The notes: generated by a model not told the origin, from the letters alone. 51,851 nt of DNA from Bacteroidaceae bacterium (GCA_017622815.1 JAGAQH010000017.1:1-51851), one strand, 5' to 3'; shown: positions 32,054-46,242, counted from the first letter of the stretch. Translations and numbers: made by a program.

Positions 32054-32095
32054 ACCGCTCACCGCTCACCGCTCACCGCTCACCGCTCACCGCTC
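32054..32095. repeat. Seven-base tandem repeat ACCGCTC, six units
   Basis: Six exact ACCGCTC units run up to the 3' end of oxyR, and a related reverse-complement sequence occurs at 8281-8305 in the phage-derived element. Confidence 0.8.
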
Positions 32096-32104
32096 ACCGT
32101 TAAT

Positions 32105-33034
32105 CTACACCAGTGCTTGTCCGGCATTGAGCTTTAGCATGTTCTTGGGTATGCATGCCTGTATCTCGCTGACGAGCACATTAAGTAGCGTCTGACGTAT
32201 GAAATTACGGTTAGTGAGCAATATCAGTTCTCTGGTGGGTACTGGGATGGCAAACGGCCGAACCAGTTCCTTTTGCGAATCGTTCAGTTGCAGGGAGGCA
32301 AGTTCGGGTATGAACGTGATACCCATGCCGCTCTCCACCATGCGCATGAAGGTTTCCATGCTGCCCAGGCCATATGCCAACTGGCTGCTTTGTGATGCCT
32401 TCATCTGGCAAAAGCGCACCATCTGGTCGCGGAAGCAATGTCCCTCGTCCAGCAACCACAGTTGTCCGCTGCTCGCCACATCGGCGGTGCGGATGGATTC
32501 CCTGGCATACAAGGGGTCTTCTCGTGAAACATATCCCACGTACCTTTCATAGAAGAGCGAGGTTTGAGCGTACTCCTCCAAACCGTCAATGGCGGCAAGT
32601 ATGCCGGCATCTATGTCGCCCTGCAACAATGCTGCCTTTATCTCGTGCGTCTTCATCTCCTTCACCCTTATGTCCAGTGCAGGGTATTTTTTCATCAGTT
32701 GAGGAAAGAAGCGCGGAAGCAGATAAGGGGCGATGGTAGGCAGGATGCCCAGACGGAATGTGCCTTGCATGGACTTCTGCTCCTCCAGGATAATGTCCTT
32801 GATGCTTTCTGCCTGCTCCAGCACTTCGCGTGCACGGAGTATGACCTTCTCTCCAACGGGTGTGGGGCGGATGGGCTGACGGTTGCGGTCGAACAGTTTT
32901 GCACCCACTTCCTCTTCCAGTTTGCCTATCATGGCACTGAGCGTGGGTTGAGTAACATTGCAAGCATCGGCAGCTCGTCCGAAGTGTCCGTATCGGGCAA
33001 CAGCCAGGATATATTCAAATTGTTGCAGGGTCAT
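32105..33034 (-). CDS. oxyR: Hydrogen peroxide sensor OxyR
   Basis: The 309-residue LysR-type regulator has an N-terminal winged HTH (about 1-60, GRAADACNVTQPTLSAMI) and an effector domain with the redox pair Cys200 and Cys209 in EGHCFRDQMVRFC. The spacing matches Cys199 and Cys208 of the E. coli protein, so peroxide sensing through a disulfide is expected. It is encoded just upstream of ahpC and ahpF, its likely targets, on the same strand but separated by 1.1 kb of repeats. It may also control distant genes. Confidence 0.93.
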   Translation of the reverse strand: MTLQQFEYILAVARYGHFGRAADACNVTQPTLSAMIGKLEEEVGAKLFDRNRQPIRPTPVGEKVILRAREVLEQAESIKDIILEEQKSMQGTFRLGILPTIAPYLLPRFFPQLMKKYPALDIRVKEMKTHEIKAALLQGDIDAGILAAIDGLEEYAQTSLFYERYVGYVSREDPLYARESIRTADVASSGQLWLLDEGHCFRDQMVRFCQMKASQSSQLAYGLGSMETFMRMVESGMGITFIPELASLQLNDSQKELVRPFAIPVPTRELILLTNRNFIRQTLLNVLVSEIQACIPKNMLKLNAGQALV

Positions 33035-33100
33035 AATAAAGTTTGCATATATAATAAGGTGTATGTGCTTATTGGTGTTACGTGTAGTGCTTGGACAATT

Positions 33101-34708
33101 CTATATTTCCATCAGTCTTTGCTCAAATTCCTTCTTGGGGTACAGGGCGATGGCATGGATGCGGCTTCTGTAATTGTAGATGGTGGGAAGGGAGTAGTTC
33201 AGGAAATGTGCTATCTGCCCGATGTCCTTTACTCCCAGGCGTATGAGGGCAAAGATGCGGAGTTCCGGCGTCAGGTGTCCGCCGTCGGGAGGAATTATCC
33301 TGTGCTCGGGTTGCAGAAGTTCGTTGAAGCGCTGGACGAAGTTGGGGTGGGTGTCCAGGAAGGCAGTGTCAAAGTCGTTGAAGAAGCGCTGTTTCTCCTC
33401 ATCGAAGTATTGTCCGGACTTCAGTTGCTTGACAATGTCGTTCTGCTTTCCGGCCTTTGCCAGGCGAAGCAGGTTTTTGCGGTACTCGTCCATGTTCTCT
33501 ATGTAGGAGCGGCAGCGGTTCAGGTAGAATGTGATGTATTTCTCCTTGGTGCTGTCCAGTTTCTTCAGGTCGGCATTTGCTTCGCCAAGCAGGCGGTTGG
33601 CGTTCTCTAATCTGGAATTGCTGATGTACAGTTGGGAACGTGCATACCTGAGACGCTTGGATTCAAAGTAGAAGTACACGGCAAAGCCTATTATCAGCAG
33701 TGTCAGCGAGGCAAAGGCAATTACCGCCATGTGCCTGGCCCTGCTTTCGCTGTTCTGCACCTCCTGATGGGCGTGGTCTATGATCGGGTATATCTCGGCA
33801 ATGGCAATGGAGCGCAGGCGGGCATTGCAGAAGGTGGCGTCCTCCATGGCGCAGACCATGTAGTTGTAGGCACGTTCTATTTCCCCACGCTCGTAGAGAG
33901 CCACGGCAAGTTCCTGCAGAGCGATGTATTCCGTCACGCCACGGCGAATGTCGTGTATGGCGGTGCGGGCCAAGTAATGTACCAGACTGTCCGTCTGCCC
34001 AAGATGCTTTTTCACTGTTGCCATATTATATAAGGTATATGCCAACTGCTCTCCCTTTGCCTGCTCCTTGATTCCGCTCAGCAGACTTTCGGCCGCCCTG
34101 ATATTTCCCTGGCTTATTTCCTTGTCGGCCATACACACCGCGTGGCTGATGGGGTCCGTTTCCAGTGTGAGTATGGAATCGCGGTACAGTTCGGTCAGTG
34201 TGGTGTTACTCTCCTGCACGTCGCTCAGGGCCTTGGTGTATTCTGCCAGCCATCCGTATATTGTGCGCCGTACATGCATGTATTGCAACAGGCCTTCCGG
34301 AGTGACGATCTTCTTCTTCAGGCTGTCCAGTTGGGCATTTGAATGGTGGTATGTGCCCATGATGCCCATCGTGAGGGATTGCTTTATCAGTGCCACCTCC
34401 TGCATCTTCTGGTCTTCGCACTTTACGGCCTGGGCATAGAGCAGTTTTGTGTAGAGCAGGGCAGAGTCGCTCTGGAAATGGGCATAGGACCTGTATAATT
34501 CGTGGTACACGTTCATCAGAGCCTTGCCGCATACAACCTGCTTCATGTTTTGCAGGCTGTCGATGGATTGGCGCTTTTCTGCATGGTATCTGGCCTTGTT
34601 GCGAATGGTCTGGTCCAGTTCCTTCAGTATCTCCTGTGTGCTGTTCTGACTCCTGCACAGGTTAGGTGCGAATATAAATAGGAAGAAAAGGAGAAACGCT
34701 TGTCTCAT
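33101..34708 (-). CDS. SusR-like membrane regulator (DUF6377 type)
   Basis: The 535-residue protein has an N-terminal signal peptide, a helical repeat region of TPR appearance (about 60-310), one transmembrane helix (about 326-346, AVIAFASLTLLIIGFAVYFYF) and a cytoplasmic C-terminal part with a coiled coil and an HTH-like end (DIGQIAHFLNYSLPTIYNYRSRI). This layout fits the DUF6377 group. A periplasmic sensor linked to a DNA-binding end would detect maltooligosaccharides. It is divergent from susA, as expected for the activator of the starch genes, by analogy with SusR. Confidence 0.75.
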   Translation of the reverse strand: MRQAFLLFFLFIFAPNLCRSQNSTQEILKELDQTIRNKARYHAEKRQSIDSLQNMKQVVCGKALMNVYHELYRSYAHFQSDSALLYTKLLYAQAVKCEDQKMQEVALIKQSLTMGIMGTYHHSNAQLDSLKKKIVTPEGLLQYMHVRRTIYGWLAEYTKALSDVQESNTTLTELYRDSILTLETDPISHAVCMADKEISQGNIRAAESLLSGIKEQAKGEQLAYTLYNMATVKKHLGQTDSLVHYLARTAIHDIRRGVTEYIALQELAVALYERGEIERAYNYMVCAMEDATFCNARLRSIAIAEIYPIIDHAHQEVQNSESRARHMAVIAFASLTLLIIGFAVYFYFESKRLRYARSQLYISNSRLENANRLLGEANADLKKLDSTKEKYITFYLNRCRSYIENMDEYRKNLLRLAKAGKQNDIVKQLKSGQYFDEEKQRFFNDFDTAFLDTHPNFVQRFNELLQPEHRIIPPDGGHLTPELRIFALIRLGVKDIGQIAHFLNYSLPTIYNYRSRIHAIALYPKKEFEQRLMEI

Positions 34709-34958
34709 GGTTAGTTAGATAGGGTTAACACGAAGACAAAATTACGAAAATATAATTAAATAATGAAGTCAATGGCGGGGAATTTGCAGGAAAAGCCGTT
34801 TCTTGAATCTACATTTTAATCTCATTGTCTTTATGTAAACTCTTGATAGCCAGTATTTATATTCTTTAAAACATCTACATTCTTTTTATATTGACATCAA
34901 TGATGTTGTTAAAAAGGATAAATTAGCGTTCGGAAAACCTTAAACAACAAAGCATACC
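34709..34958. promoter_or_regulatory. Divergent control region of the starch locus
   Basis: This 250-bp AT-rich region separates the regulator gene from susA. A TAATTTTG box on the minus strand (34744-34737) is a candidate regulator promoter. ATCTACATT occurs at 34807-34815 and 34873-34881, 66 bases apart on the same face of the helix, and is a candidate activator site. No clear -7 box for susA is seen, in line with an activator-dependent promoter. Confidence 0.45.
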
Positions 34959-39031
<4,073 letters not shown>

Positions 39032-39077
39032 CTTAACAATAACCTATATTAACCTAAACAATCTAAAACTAATTCGC

Positions 39078-42000
39078 ATGAAAAGAGTGAATTCAGCGAT
39101 GCAGAGATGTTGGGTCATGCTCATGGCTCTCATATTCTGTGTCAGTGCCTTTGCACAGACAACTGTGAAAGGACTTGTGAAGGATGACTTGGGTGAACCA
39201 TTGACAGGTGTCAAGATTGCCGTCAAGGGTGGACAGGCCATCGGTACGACAGATTTGGAAGGTAAGTTTCAAATCAATTGTGAAAGGGGTACTACCCTGG
39301 TATTCACTTACATGGGTTTCCACCCACGTGAGGTGGTGGCAACGGCCAACATGCTCGTTGTCATGTCCGAGGATACCAAGACTTTGGACGAGGCCGTAGT
39401 TATCGGTTACGGTTCTGTAAAGAAGAACGACATGACCGGTAGCGTTGTCGCTTTCCGTCCCGACGAGAAGAACAAAGGTATGATTACCAGTCCTCAGGAG
39501 ATGCTGCAGGGCAAGGTGGCCGGTGTGGTAGTTAATACCCACAGCGGTGAGCCTGGTGCAGGTGCCATGATCCGTGTGCGTGGCGGTTCTTCTCTGAATG
39601 CCAGCAACGACCCTCTTATTGTCATCGATGGTATGGCTATGGACAACAATGCCACCAAGGGTATGTCCAACCCTCTGTCTTTGGTTAACCCCAACGATAT
39701 TGAGAGTTTCAGCATTCTTAAGGACGCAAGTGCCACAGCCATCTATGGTAGCCGTGGTTCTAACGGTGTTATCCTCATCACCACCAAGAAGGGTAGGGCA
39801 GGCGGTCCTGTCAAGGTAAGTTACAACGGTTCCGTATCATTCTCTACCAACTTCAACACTCTCGACGTGATGAACGCACAGGAATATGTGGACTTCATCA
39901 CCAATTACTATGGCGAGGGCAGCAAGGCATGGAACCTGCTCGGCTGGAAGAAGCGCGATGCAGACGGTAACCCTTTGAAGGAGTTTGGCACATACGATAC
40001 CGACTGGCAGAAGGAAATCTACCGTACAGGCGTTAACCATGACCACAACATCACTTTGCAGGGTGGCGTGCAGGCCGAGGACAAGTCTGTCTTTGCCATG
40101 CCCTACCGTGTAAGTGTAGGTTACACCGGCCAGCAGGGTGTACTGAAGGGCAGCGACTACAAGCGCCTGACAGCCAGTGTGAACCTGAGCCCCTCGTTCC
40201 TGGACAACCATCTGACATTCAACATGAACGGTAAGTTCGTGAAGAGTTGGACCAACCCCGGTAACGGCGAGGCTATCGGTGCGGCAGTAGGTATGGATCC
40301 CACACAGCCCATCAAGGACATGGAGAATCCCAAGTTCAAGAACTATGGCGGTTACTTCCAGTGGGTACAGGAAGCCGAGTACGGCAACCCCAACTGGGGC
40401 TACACCCATCAGCAGGGTCCCAAGAATGCAGTTGAGTTGGTAAACAACTATGGTTTCGACAAGGACGCATGGGTGTTCATGGGCAATGTGGATGCTGCCT
40501 ATAAGGTTCATGGTCTGGAGGACCTGTCGCTGCATGTTAATCTGGCAGGCGAGTGGACCAACGGTCAGGAGAACACCTACCAGTCTCCCTACTCTATGTC
40601 CGGTTACTACTATGGCAGTTATGGCTGGAACACCGAGGAGAAGCATAATCTTCAGTTGAGCGCATACGCCGCCTACGACAAGGAATTCAACAAGAACCAT
40701 AGCCTGAACGTAATGGCTGGTTACGAATGGAGCGAGTTCCAGTATATGGGTCGTGAGAAGTTCTGGGGCTACTATCCCGAGGGCGACAGAAAGTACAACC
40801 CGGATCCTGCACAGAACATCTACGATCCCACAGGCTATCCCGTGGATGGCAAGCCCTGGGGCAACCGCCTGCATATGGTTTCATGGTTCGGCCGTGCCAA
40901 CTACAGCCTTCTGGACCGCTACCTCTTCACCTTCACTGCCCGTGCCGACGGTAGCAGCCGTTTTGCCAAGGGCAACCAGTGGGGCTTCTTCCCCAGTGCC
41001 GCTTTTGCATGGCGCATCAACGACGAGGGCTTCATGAAGGACGTGGACGAGGTAAGCGAAATGAAGTTGCGTTTGGGTTGGGGTAAGACCGGTCAGCAGG
41101 ACTTCCCCGGCATGTATCACTACTACCTGCCTGCTTACAGCGACAACAAGTCCGATGCCTATACCTATCCTTTGGGCGGCACCGACGGCAGCATGACAAA
41201 GCCTGATGCCTACAATGCAGACCTGCGTTGGGAGACCACTACTACCTACAACTTCGGTCTGGATATGGGCTTCCTGAACCAGCGCTTCACCGCAAGCGTG
41301 GACGCTTATCTGCGCAAGACCACTGACCTGTTCAACCTGAACAGCGTGCCCACCGGTTCAAACTTCAACAACAAGGTATACTCCAACGTAGGCTCTCTCA
41401 CCAACCGTGGTGTCGAGTTCTCATTCGTGGCACGTCCCATAGTTACCAAGGACTGGTACTGGGAGATTGGCGGTAACTTCGGTTACAACAGCAACGAGAT
41501 AGACGAACTCTATGGTGGCCGCGACATGGTTGAAGGTGGCGTATGGCATGCCAACGAGGCAATCACATACCACAAGGTAGGTCTGCCTGCCAACAGTTTC
41601 TACGTTTACCAGCAGGTTTACGGCGAGAACGGCCAGCCCCTGATGGGTGTCTATGTGGACCGCAATGGCGACGGTGTCATCACCGACCAGGACCGCTACT
41701 TCTACAAGAGCACCACATCTCCCTGGACCGCAGGTTTGAGCACACGTCTGCAGTACAAGAACTGGGATCTGGGCATGAACTTCCGCGGTGCATTCGGCGG
41801 TTATGTCTACAACGAACTGGAGTCCGGTATGGCAAACATCGGTCAGGCATACACCCAGAAGGGTGAGGGTTGGCTGAACAATGCTACAGCCGACCTCGTG
41901 AAGATGGGTTGGACCTCTTACGTTTACGGTGCATCCGACTACTTCGTGCAGAACGCATCATTCGTCAAGTGCGACAACATCACCTTGGGCTACAACTTCG

Positions 42001-42179
42001 AGAATCTGTTCAAGACCCAGAAGTACCATGGCATCAGCGGTCGCTTGGCATTCAGCGTGAGCAACGTATTCTATATTACAAAGTACAAGGGTCTGGACCC
42101 CGAGCAGACCAGCGGTGCGGAGAGCAGTCTCTATCCCCGTCCACGTACCTATATGGTTAACCTGAACCTGAACTTTTAA
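39078..42179 (+). CDS. susC: SusC TonB-dependent starch oligosaccharide transporter
   Basis: This 1033-residue outer-membrane channel has a signal peptide (about 1-28), a carboxypeptidase-like regulatory domain (about 32-110, TTVKGLVKDDLGEPLTGVKI), a plug with IRVRGGSSLNASNDPLIVIDG in two parts (about 158-190) and a long beta barrel. It imports malto-oligosaccharides using energy from TonB/ExbB. It is followed by susD 15 bp later. Length is normal. Confidence 0.96.
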   Translation: MKRVNSAMQRCWVMLMALIFCVSAFAQTTVKGLVKDDLGEPLTGVKIAVKGGQAIGTTDLEGKFQINCERGTTLVFTYMGFHPREVVATANMLVVMSEDTKTLDEAVVIGYGSVKKNDMTGSVVAFRPDEKNKGMITSPQEMLQGKVAGVVVNTHSGEPGAGAMIRVRGGSSLNASNDPLIVIDGMAMDNNATKGMSNPLSLVNPNDIESFSILKDASATAIYGSRGSNGVILITTKKGRAGGPVKVSYNGSVSFSTNFNTLDVMNAQEYVDFITNYYGEGSKAWNLLGWKKRDADGNPLKEFGTYDTDWQKEIYRTGVNHDHNITLQGGVQAEDKSVFAMPYRVSVGYTGQQGVLKGSDYKRLTASVNLSPSFLDNHLTFNMNGKFVKSWTNPGNGEAIGAAVGMDPTQPIKDMENPKFKNYGGYFQWVQEAEYGNPNWGYTHQQGPKNAVELVNNYGFDKDAWVFMGNVDAAYKVHGLEDLSLHVNLAGEWTNGQENTYQSPYSMSGYYYGSYGWNTEEKHNLQLSAYAAYDKEFNKNHSLNVMAGYEWSEFQYMGREKFWGYYPEGDRKYNPDPAQNIYDPTGYPVDGKPWGNRLHMVSWFGRANYSLLDRYLFTFTARADGSSRFAKGNQWGFFPSAAFAWRINDEGFMKDVDEVSEMKLRLGWGKTGQQDFPGMYHYYLPAYSDNKSDAYTYPLGGTDGSMTKPDAYNADLRWETTTTYNFGLDMGFLNQRFTASVDAYLRKTTDLFNLNSVPTGSNFNNKVYSNVGSLTNRGVEFSFVARPIVTKDWYWEIGGNFGYNSNEIDELYGGRDMVEGGVWHANEAITYHKVGLPANSFYVYQQVYGENGQPLMGVYVDRNGDGVITDQDRYFYKSTTSPWTAGLSTRLQYKNWDLGMNFRGAFGGYVYNELESGMANIGQAYTQKGEGWLNNATADLVKMGWTSYVYGASDYFVQNASFVKCDNITLGYNFENLFKTQKYHGISGRLAFSVSNVFYITKYKGLDPEQTSGAESSLYPRPRTYMVNLNLNF

Positions 42180-42194
42180 TGGAACCAAGACATT

Positions 42195-43844
42195 ATGAAA
42201 GTAAATAAGTTTCTATCATATATTGCAGCCGGACTCTTTATGGCCGGAGCAATGACATCTTGTATGGGAGACCTGAACAGTGAGATTATCGACCCCGATG
42301 TGAAGCCGCTGGATCCCCAGAAGATGTATGTGAAGTGTTACGCTTCCCTGATCATGGAAGGTAATGACGGCAGTGCCGATTTCGATATCGACGACGCAGG
42401 TAAGAGCACCCTGTTGCGCAACATCTACAATCTGGAGTGTCTGAGCACCGACGAGGCTATCTGCTGGTGGACCGACGGTGGTCTGGTGAATGCCAGTTAC
42501 AACCAGAGCGGTGCCGAGGACCAGGTATTGCGTTTCATGTACTACCGTCTGATGTCCAACATAACCTATTGCAACCACTATCTTGAGACCGAAGCCTGCC
42601 TGGCACTGGGTAAGGACAAGGCTGCCGAGGTACGCTGGATTCGTGCTTTCAACTACTATGTGCTGGCCAACACTTTCGGTAACGTGCCTTTCCTGACCAA
42701 GATTTCTTCCGAGGCCGCACCCCGTGCCACACGCGAGGAAATGTACCATTGGCTGGTGTCCGAGTTCCGTGCCGTGGAGGAGGACCTGCTCGAGGCTCGT
42801 CCCAAGAGTTCTTCCGACCCCAACTACGGCCGTCTGGACAAGGCTGCCGCATGGCTCATGCTTAGCCGTATGTATCTGAATGCCGAGGTTTGGAAGGGTG
42901 ACTTCAACGATGCCAATGGCGGCAACCTTCTGGACTCTGTCAAGGTGCTGTCCGACAAAATCATCACCGAAGGCAAGTATGAACTCTTCACCGGCGAATC
43001 TGACGTAACCGTAGAAGGCGTGGATTGCCACTATACCGCATACGACATGCTCTTCATGGCCGACAATGGCGAGAGCGGTGCTGCCGCCGAGGCTATCCTG
43101 CCTCTGTTGCAGGATGGTGCCGTTACACGCGGTTGGGGTGGCTCTCTGTTCTTCACAGCCGCTCACTGGAGCACTGCCATGAAGACCGTTTGCGACCTTT
43201 CTGCAGGTACCACCGGCGTTGACTGGACCGGTATGCGTGTCCGCCGTCAGTTGGTGGAGAAGTTCACCGACAATCCCGAGGCATGGGAGGGCAAGACCGC
43301 CAAGGAAATCCGTGCCGTTGCAGGTGACGACCGTGCCCTGTTCTGGGGTGTGGACCATTCTGTAAGCATTGGCGACAACACCATGTTCGAGCAGGGTCTG
43401 GCAACAGTGAAGTGGAACAACCGCAGAAGCGACGGCCAGCCCACCAACAGCACCTACGAGGTGGACGGCGACTTCTTCCTGCTCCGCGCCGCCGAGGCTT
43501 ACCTGAACTATGCCGAGGCCGACATCCGTCTGAACGGTACATGTTCCGAGAAGGCAAAGGGCTATATGGATGATGTACGTGCCCGTGCACATGCCGCAGC
43601 ACATCTGACATACTCCTTGGAGGATGTTCTGGACGAGCGTGCACGCGAGTTCTATTGCGAGGGCTACCGCCGTACCGACCTGATCCGCTTCGGACAGTAT
43701 GGCGGCAACCAGGCCACATACGTGTGGGACGGCAAGAACGGCACCACTCCCGGCACTGCTTTCGAGGCATACCGCAACATCTATCCTATCCCGACTTCCG
43801 AGTTGATGACCAACGACAACCTTTGGCAGAACGACGGATACTAA
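42195..43844 (+). CDS. susD: SusD surface starch-binding lipoprotein
   Basis: The 549-residue lipoprotein has a lipobox (MTSCMGD, Cys about 23) and the SusD/RagB helical fold with TPR-like repeats. It binds starch at the surface and closes over SusC as a lid. The partner gene susC lies just upstream. The C-terminal part shows the usual LLRAAEAYLNYAEA and YIYPIPTSEL-type segments (NIYPIPTSELMTND). Confidence 0.96.
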   Translation: MKVNKFLSYIAAGLFMAGAMTSCMGDLNSEIIDPDVKPLDPQKMYVKCYASLIMEGNDGSADFDIDDAGKSTLLRNIYNLECLSTDEAICWWTDGGLVNASYNQSGAEDQVLRFMYYRLMSNITYCNHYLETEACLALGKDKAAEVRWIRAFNYYVLANTFGNVPFLTKISSEAAPRATREEMYHWLVSEFRAVEEDLLEARPKSSSDPNYGRLDKAAAWLMLSRMYLNAEVWKGDFNDANGGNLLDSVKVLSDKIITEGKYELFTGESDVTVEGVDCHYTAYDMLFMADNGESGAAAEAILPLLQDGAVTRGWGGSLFFTAAHWSTAMKTVCDLSAGTTGVDWTGMRVRRQLVEKFTDNPEAWEGKTAKEIRAVAGDDRALFWGVDHSVSIGDNTMFEQGLATVKWNNRRSDGQPTNSTYEVDGDFFLLRAAEAYLNYAEADIRLNGTCSEKAKGYMDDVRARAHAAAHLTYSLEDVLDERAREFYCEGYRRTDLIRFGQYGGNQATYVWDGKNGTTPGTAFEAYRNIYPIPTSELMTNDNLWQNDGY

Positions 43845-43877
43845 CAGACGAGACAACAACCTTTAAAAAGCATAATC

Positions 43878-45095
43878 ATGAAATTCAATAAGATATTATC
43901 ATACATGGCTTTCGGCGTGGGCATGGTTGCCTGTCTGGCTTCCTGTACAGACGACCGTGTGTCTAACCCCACACTGATAGAGCCTGAGGCAGGTTCATTC
44001 GTTTTGTTCCAGCCTGAATACAGCGGTTCTGTCGTAGACCTGAACAATCAGGACAATCCCGACTACGGAATCGTGCTGACATGGAACCAGCCCACCTACA
44101 CCAGCAACGGTGCTCCCATCGGCTTCAATGCGGGTGCCGGTACCAGTTACAAGGTGATGATTTCGCCCTCAGGCCAGTTTACCAATGCCTATGACCATGC
44201 CCTTCTGCAGAAGGACGGCACATACACCGGCGAGGCATTTGACTACGTAGTTGTGGACGAGGTTTACCAGACCACAACCACCAACGTCCTGGCCAAGACC
44301 ATCAACCTGGCCTTGAACCGCTGGAACCAGCACAACCCCGCCACAGAGACGGTATGGACCGATGGTATGGACCTGGAACCTATGGATATTACCGTTAAGG
44401 TTCTTTCCCGTGTTGTGGACGGTGGCGAAAACCTGCTCTTCTCCATCGAGTCCAACACCATCAGCCTGAAGGTGAAGCCCTATTATCAGAAGACCCAGGA
44501 GGAGAGCGTTCCAGAGCCTATCTATATGCCCGGTAACGGCAATGGCTGGAATCACGACTTCGCTCCCATCCTCACCTACAATGCCGACCTGAATGCATTG
44601 AGCGGCTATGCCTACATGGATGGCGAGTTCAAGTTCACCGTTGCCGACAACTGGGGTGACGGCGAGTACAACTGCAGCCACTTCAACCAGGATCTCTGCT
44701 CTTCCAACATCGTCATCAACGAGGGTACCGGCAACATCGGCTTCAGCGGCGACCCCGGCATGTATGTCGTTTCCGTTGACCTGAAGAACGGCAGCATCGT
44801 GGCAGAGCCTTCAACATGGCGTCTGGTAGGTGACTTCAACGGCTGGGCTCCAGACGATGACACCCAGATAATGACCTACGACATGGAGAAGCACTGTCTG
44901 GTGAAGACCGATGCGCCTGTAACCGAGAAGGGTTGGAAGTTTACCAGCAACGGCAACTGGGATGTCAACTATGGCGGTGATCTGAAGGCCCTGTCACGTG
45001 GTGGTGCCAACATTGAGGTTGTCGGTTCTACCATCTGCCTCTACCTGGAGAACACCAAGACCACTCAGGGCGTTGTCTATGCTACAGTGGAATAA
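43878..45095 (+). CDS. susE: SusE-like starch-binding lipoprotein
   Basis: The 405-residue protein has a lipobox (LASCTDD, Cys about 22), a SusE-type N-terminal domain (about 30-200, Ig-like with YKVMISPSG) and two C-terminal SusE/F-type carbohydrate modules (about 212-300 and 310-400), each with a GNGNGWNH or GDFNGWAPD motif that places a Trp at the starch site. It sits on the surface beside SusC and SusD and increases starch binding. The symbol follows gene order; SusE and SusF are hard to tell apart by sequence. Confidence 0.85.
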   Translation: MKFNKILSYMAFGVGMVACLASCTDDRVSNPTLIEPEAGSFVLFQPEYSGSVVDLNNQDNPDYGIVLTWNQPTYTSNGAPIGFNAGAGTSYKVMISPSGQFTNAYDHALLQKDGTYTGEAFDYVVVDEVYQTTTTNVLAKTINLALNRWNQHNPATETVWTDGMDLEPMDITVKVLSRVVDGGENLLFSIESNTISLKVKPYYQKTQEESVPEPIYMPGNGNGWNHDFAPILTYNADLNALSGYAYMDGEFKFTVADNWGDGEYNCSHFNQDLCSSNIVINEGTGNIGFSGDPGMYVVSVDLKNGSIVAEPSTWRLVGDFNGWAPDDDTQIMTYDMEKHCLVKTDAPVTEKGWKFTSNGNWDVNYGGDLKALSRGGANIEVVGSTICLYLENTKTTQGVVYATVE

Positions 45096-45117
45096 ACATT
45101 AGAATCTCTGTTAAATA

Positions 45118-46227
45118 ATGAATAATATGTATAAGAAGATATTTATATCATTGGCTCTCGTTGCAGGACTCAGTTCCTGCGACGGAGACTACACGGACTG
45201 GGTTCAGCCCGAGGAGAATACCCAGCAGGAGGCCAAGGAAGTTGCCATGCAGTTCACCGCCGTTACAGACCTGATAGACCTGGACAAGGTGGAGGGCAAC
45301 ACGGTGAAGATAGGTGACTTCACAACCGCCAATGTGCAGAAGATTACCGATGCCGTCTATACGGTAAAGGCCGGAGACAGGAGTTATGGCATTCCCGTAG
45401 CCGAGGATGGAACCGTTGCGGTTGACAATCTGAAGGGCGCCGTGGTGGAACTCTACGGACGCGATGTGGAAGAGCGTACCCTTGAGGGCAATATCTCTGC
45501 CAAGGGTTGGACAGACACTACCGATGTCCAGAGCCAGAACCTGGTTGTGCTGCTCAAGACCACAGAGCCTGTGGTAATCAAGGTTATGCCCCAGCCCATG
45601 CCCAATTACTACTTTGTTACCGGTAATCCCAACAACTGGGCAAGCAGTGCCGTTACTCCTCTGTTCCCCACAGATGCCAAGCATCAGAGCCTGACAACAT
45701 ACTTCTGGGGCGCATGGGACGTGAAGTTCTGGTATGTAGGCGACATCGGCAACTGGGACAAGGCCTATGGTTGTGAGGTGGACGGTTGCAACGATCCCGC
45801 CGGCAAGATTATCGGTCAGAACGCCCAGGCCATCTCTTCTCCCGAGGCAGGTTTCTACACCTTCTCCGTAGACTTCTCTACCAACGAGTACACATGGACA
45901 ATGTGCGAGGAGCAGTTCCCCATCGACTACGATGTTATCGGTCTGATAGGTTCAATTACCGATTGGGGCAGCGACATAGACATGACCCAGGTAATAGGCA
46001 AGGACAATGAGAAGACCCACGTATGGTACGCCACAGGTGTGGAGATTCCCGAGAACGGCGAGGTTAAGTTCCGTGCCAACCACGACTGGGGTGCCAACTG
46101 GGGCGGCCAGGAGTTCCCCTATGCTACCGGTGCAAAGGACGGTGCCAACATCGTTGTCAATCCCGGCGGTACTTACGACATCTACTTCAACGACATTACC
46201 AAGCAATACTTGTTTATCGCTAAATAA
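45118..46227 (+). CDS. susF: SusF-like starch-binding lipoprotein
   Basis: The 369-residue protein has a lipobox (LSSCDGD, Cys about 20) and modules with GNPNNWASS (about 163) and GSITDWGSD (about 280), the Trp-containing loops of SusE/F starch-binding domains. It lies 22 bp downstream of the SusE-like gene. It appears to have one fewer domain than the B. thetaiotaomicron SusF. The ATG three codons downstream (45127) is an alternative start. A strong hairpin follows the stop, so this is probably the end of the susCDEF transcript. Confidence 0.85.
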   Translation: MNNMYKKIFISLALVAGLSSCDGDYTDWVQPEENTQQEAKEVAMQFTAVTDLIDLDKVEGNTVKIGDFTTANVQKITDAVYTVKAGDRSYGIPVAEDGTVAVDNLKGAVVELYGRDVEERTLEGNISAKGWTDTTDVQSQNLVVLLKTTEPVVIKVMPQPMPNYYFVTGNPNNWASSAVTPLFPTDAKHQSLTTYFWGAWDVKFWYVGDIGNWDKAYGCEVDGCNDPAGKIIGQNAQAISSPEAGFYTFSVDFSTNEYTWTMCEEQFPIDYDVIGLIGSITDWGSDIDMTQVIGKDNEKTHVWYATGVEIPENGEVKFRANHDWGANWGGQEFPYATGAKDGANIVVNPGGTYDIYFNDITKQYLFIAK

Positions 46228-46242
46228 CTCTTAGGTTGTCAT

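Larger units (their letters stand above)
31023..32104. other. 1.1-kb gene-free, repeat-rich gap between ahpC and oxyR
   Basis: No gene is supported. It holds the ahpC promoter, ACGGAAA arrays (31513-31570, 31815-31840), an inverted repeat of CTCTGCG type (31672-31743) and an ACCGCTC tandem repeat (32054-32095). Short frames here are made mostly of repeat sequence. Confidence 0.6.

Noticed and set aside
32054-32095. Tandem ACCGCTC array as a CRISPR or origin iterons
   Set aside because: The 7-base units have no spacers, and no replication initiator gene or AT-rich melting region is nearby.
42216-43859. A 547-codon minus-strand frame opposite susD
   Set aside because: It has the length but not the features of a gene; it is a shadow created by codon bias in the susD reading frame, which has strong family support.
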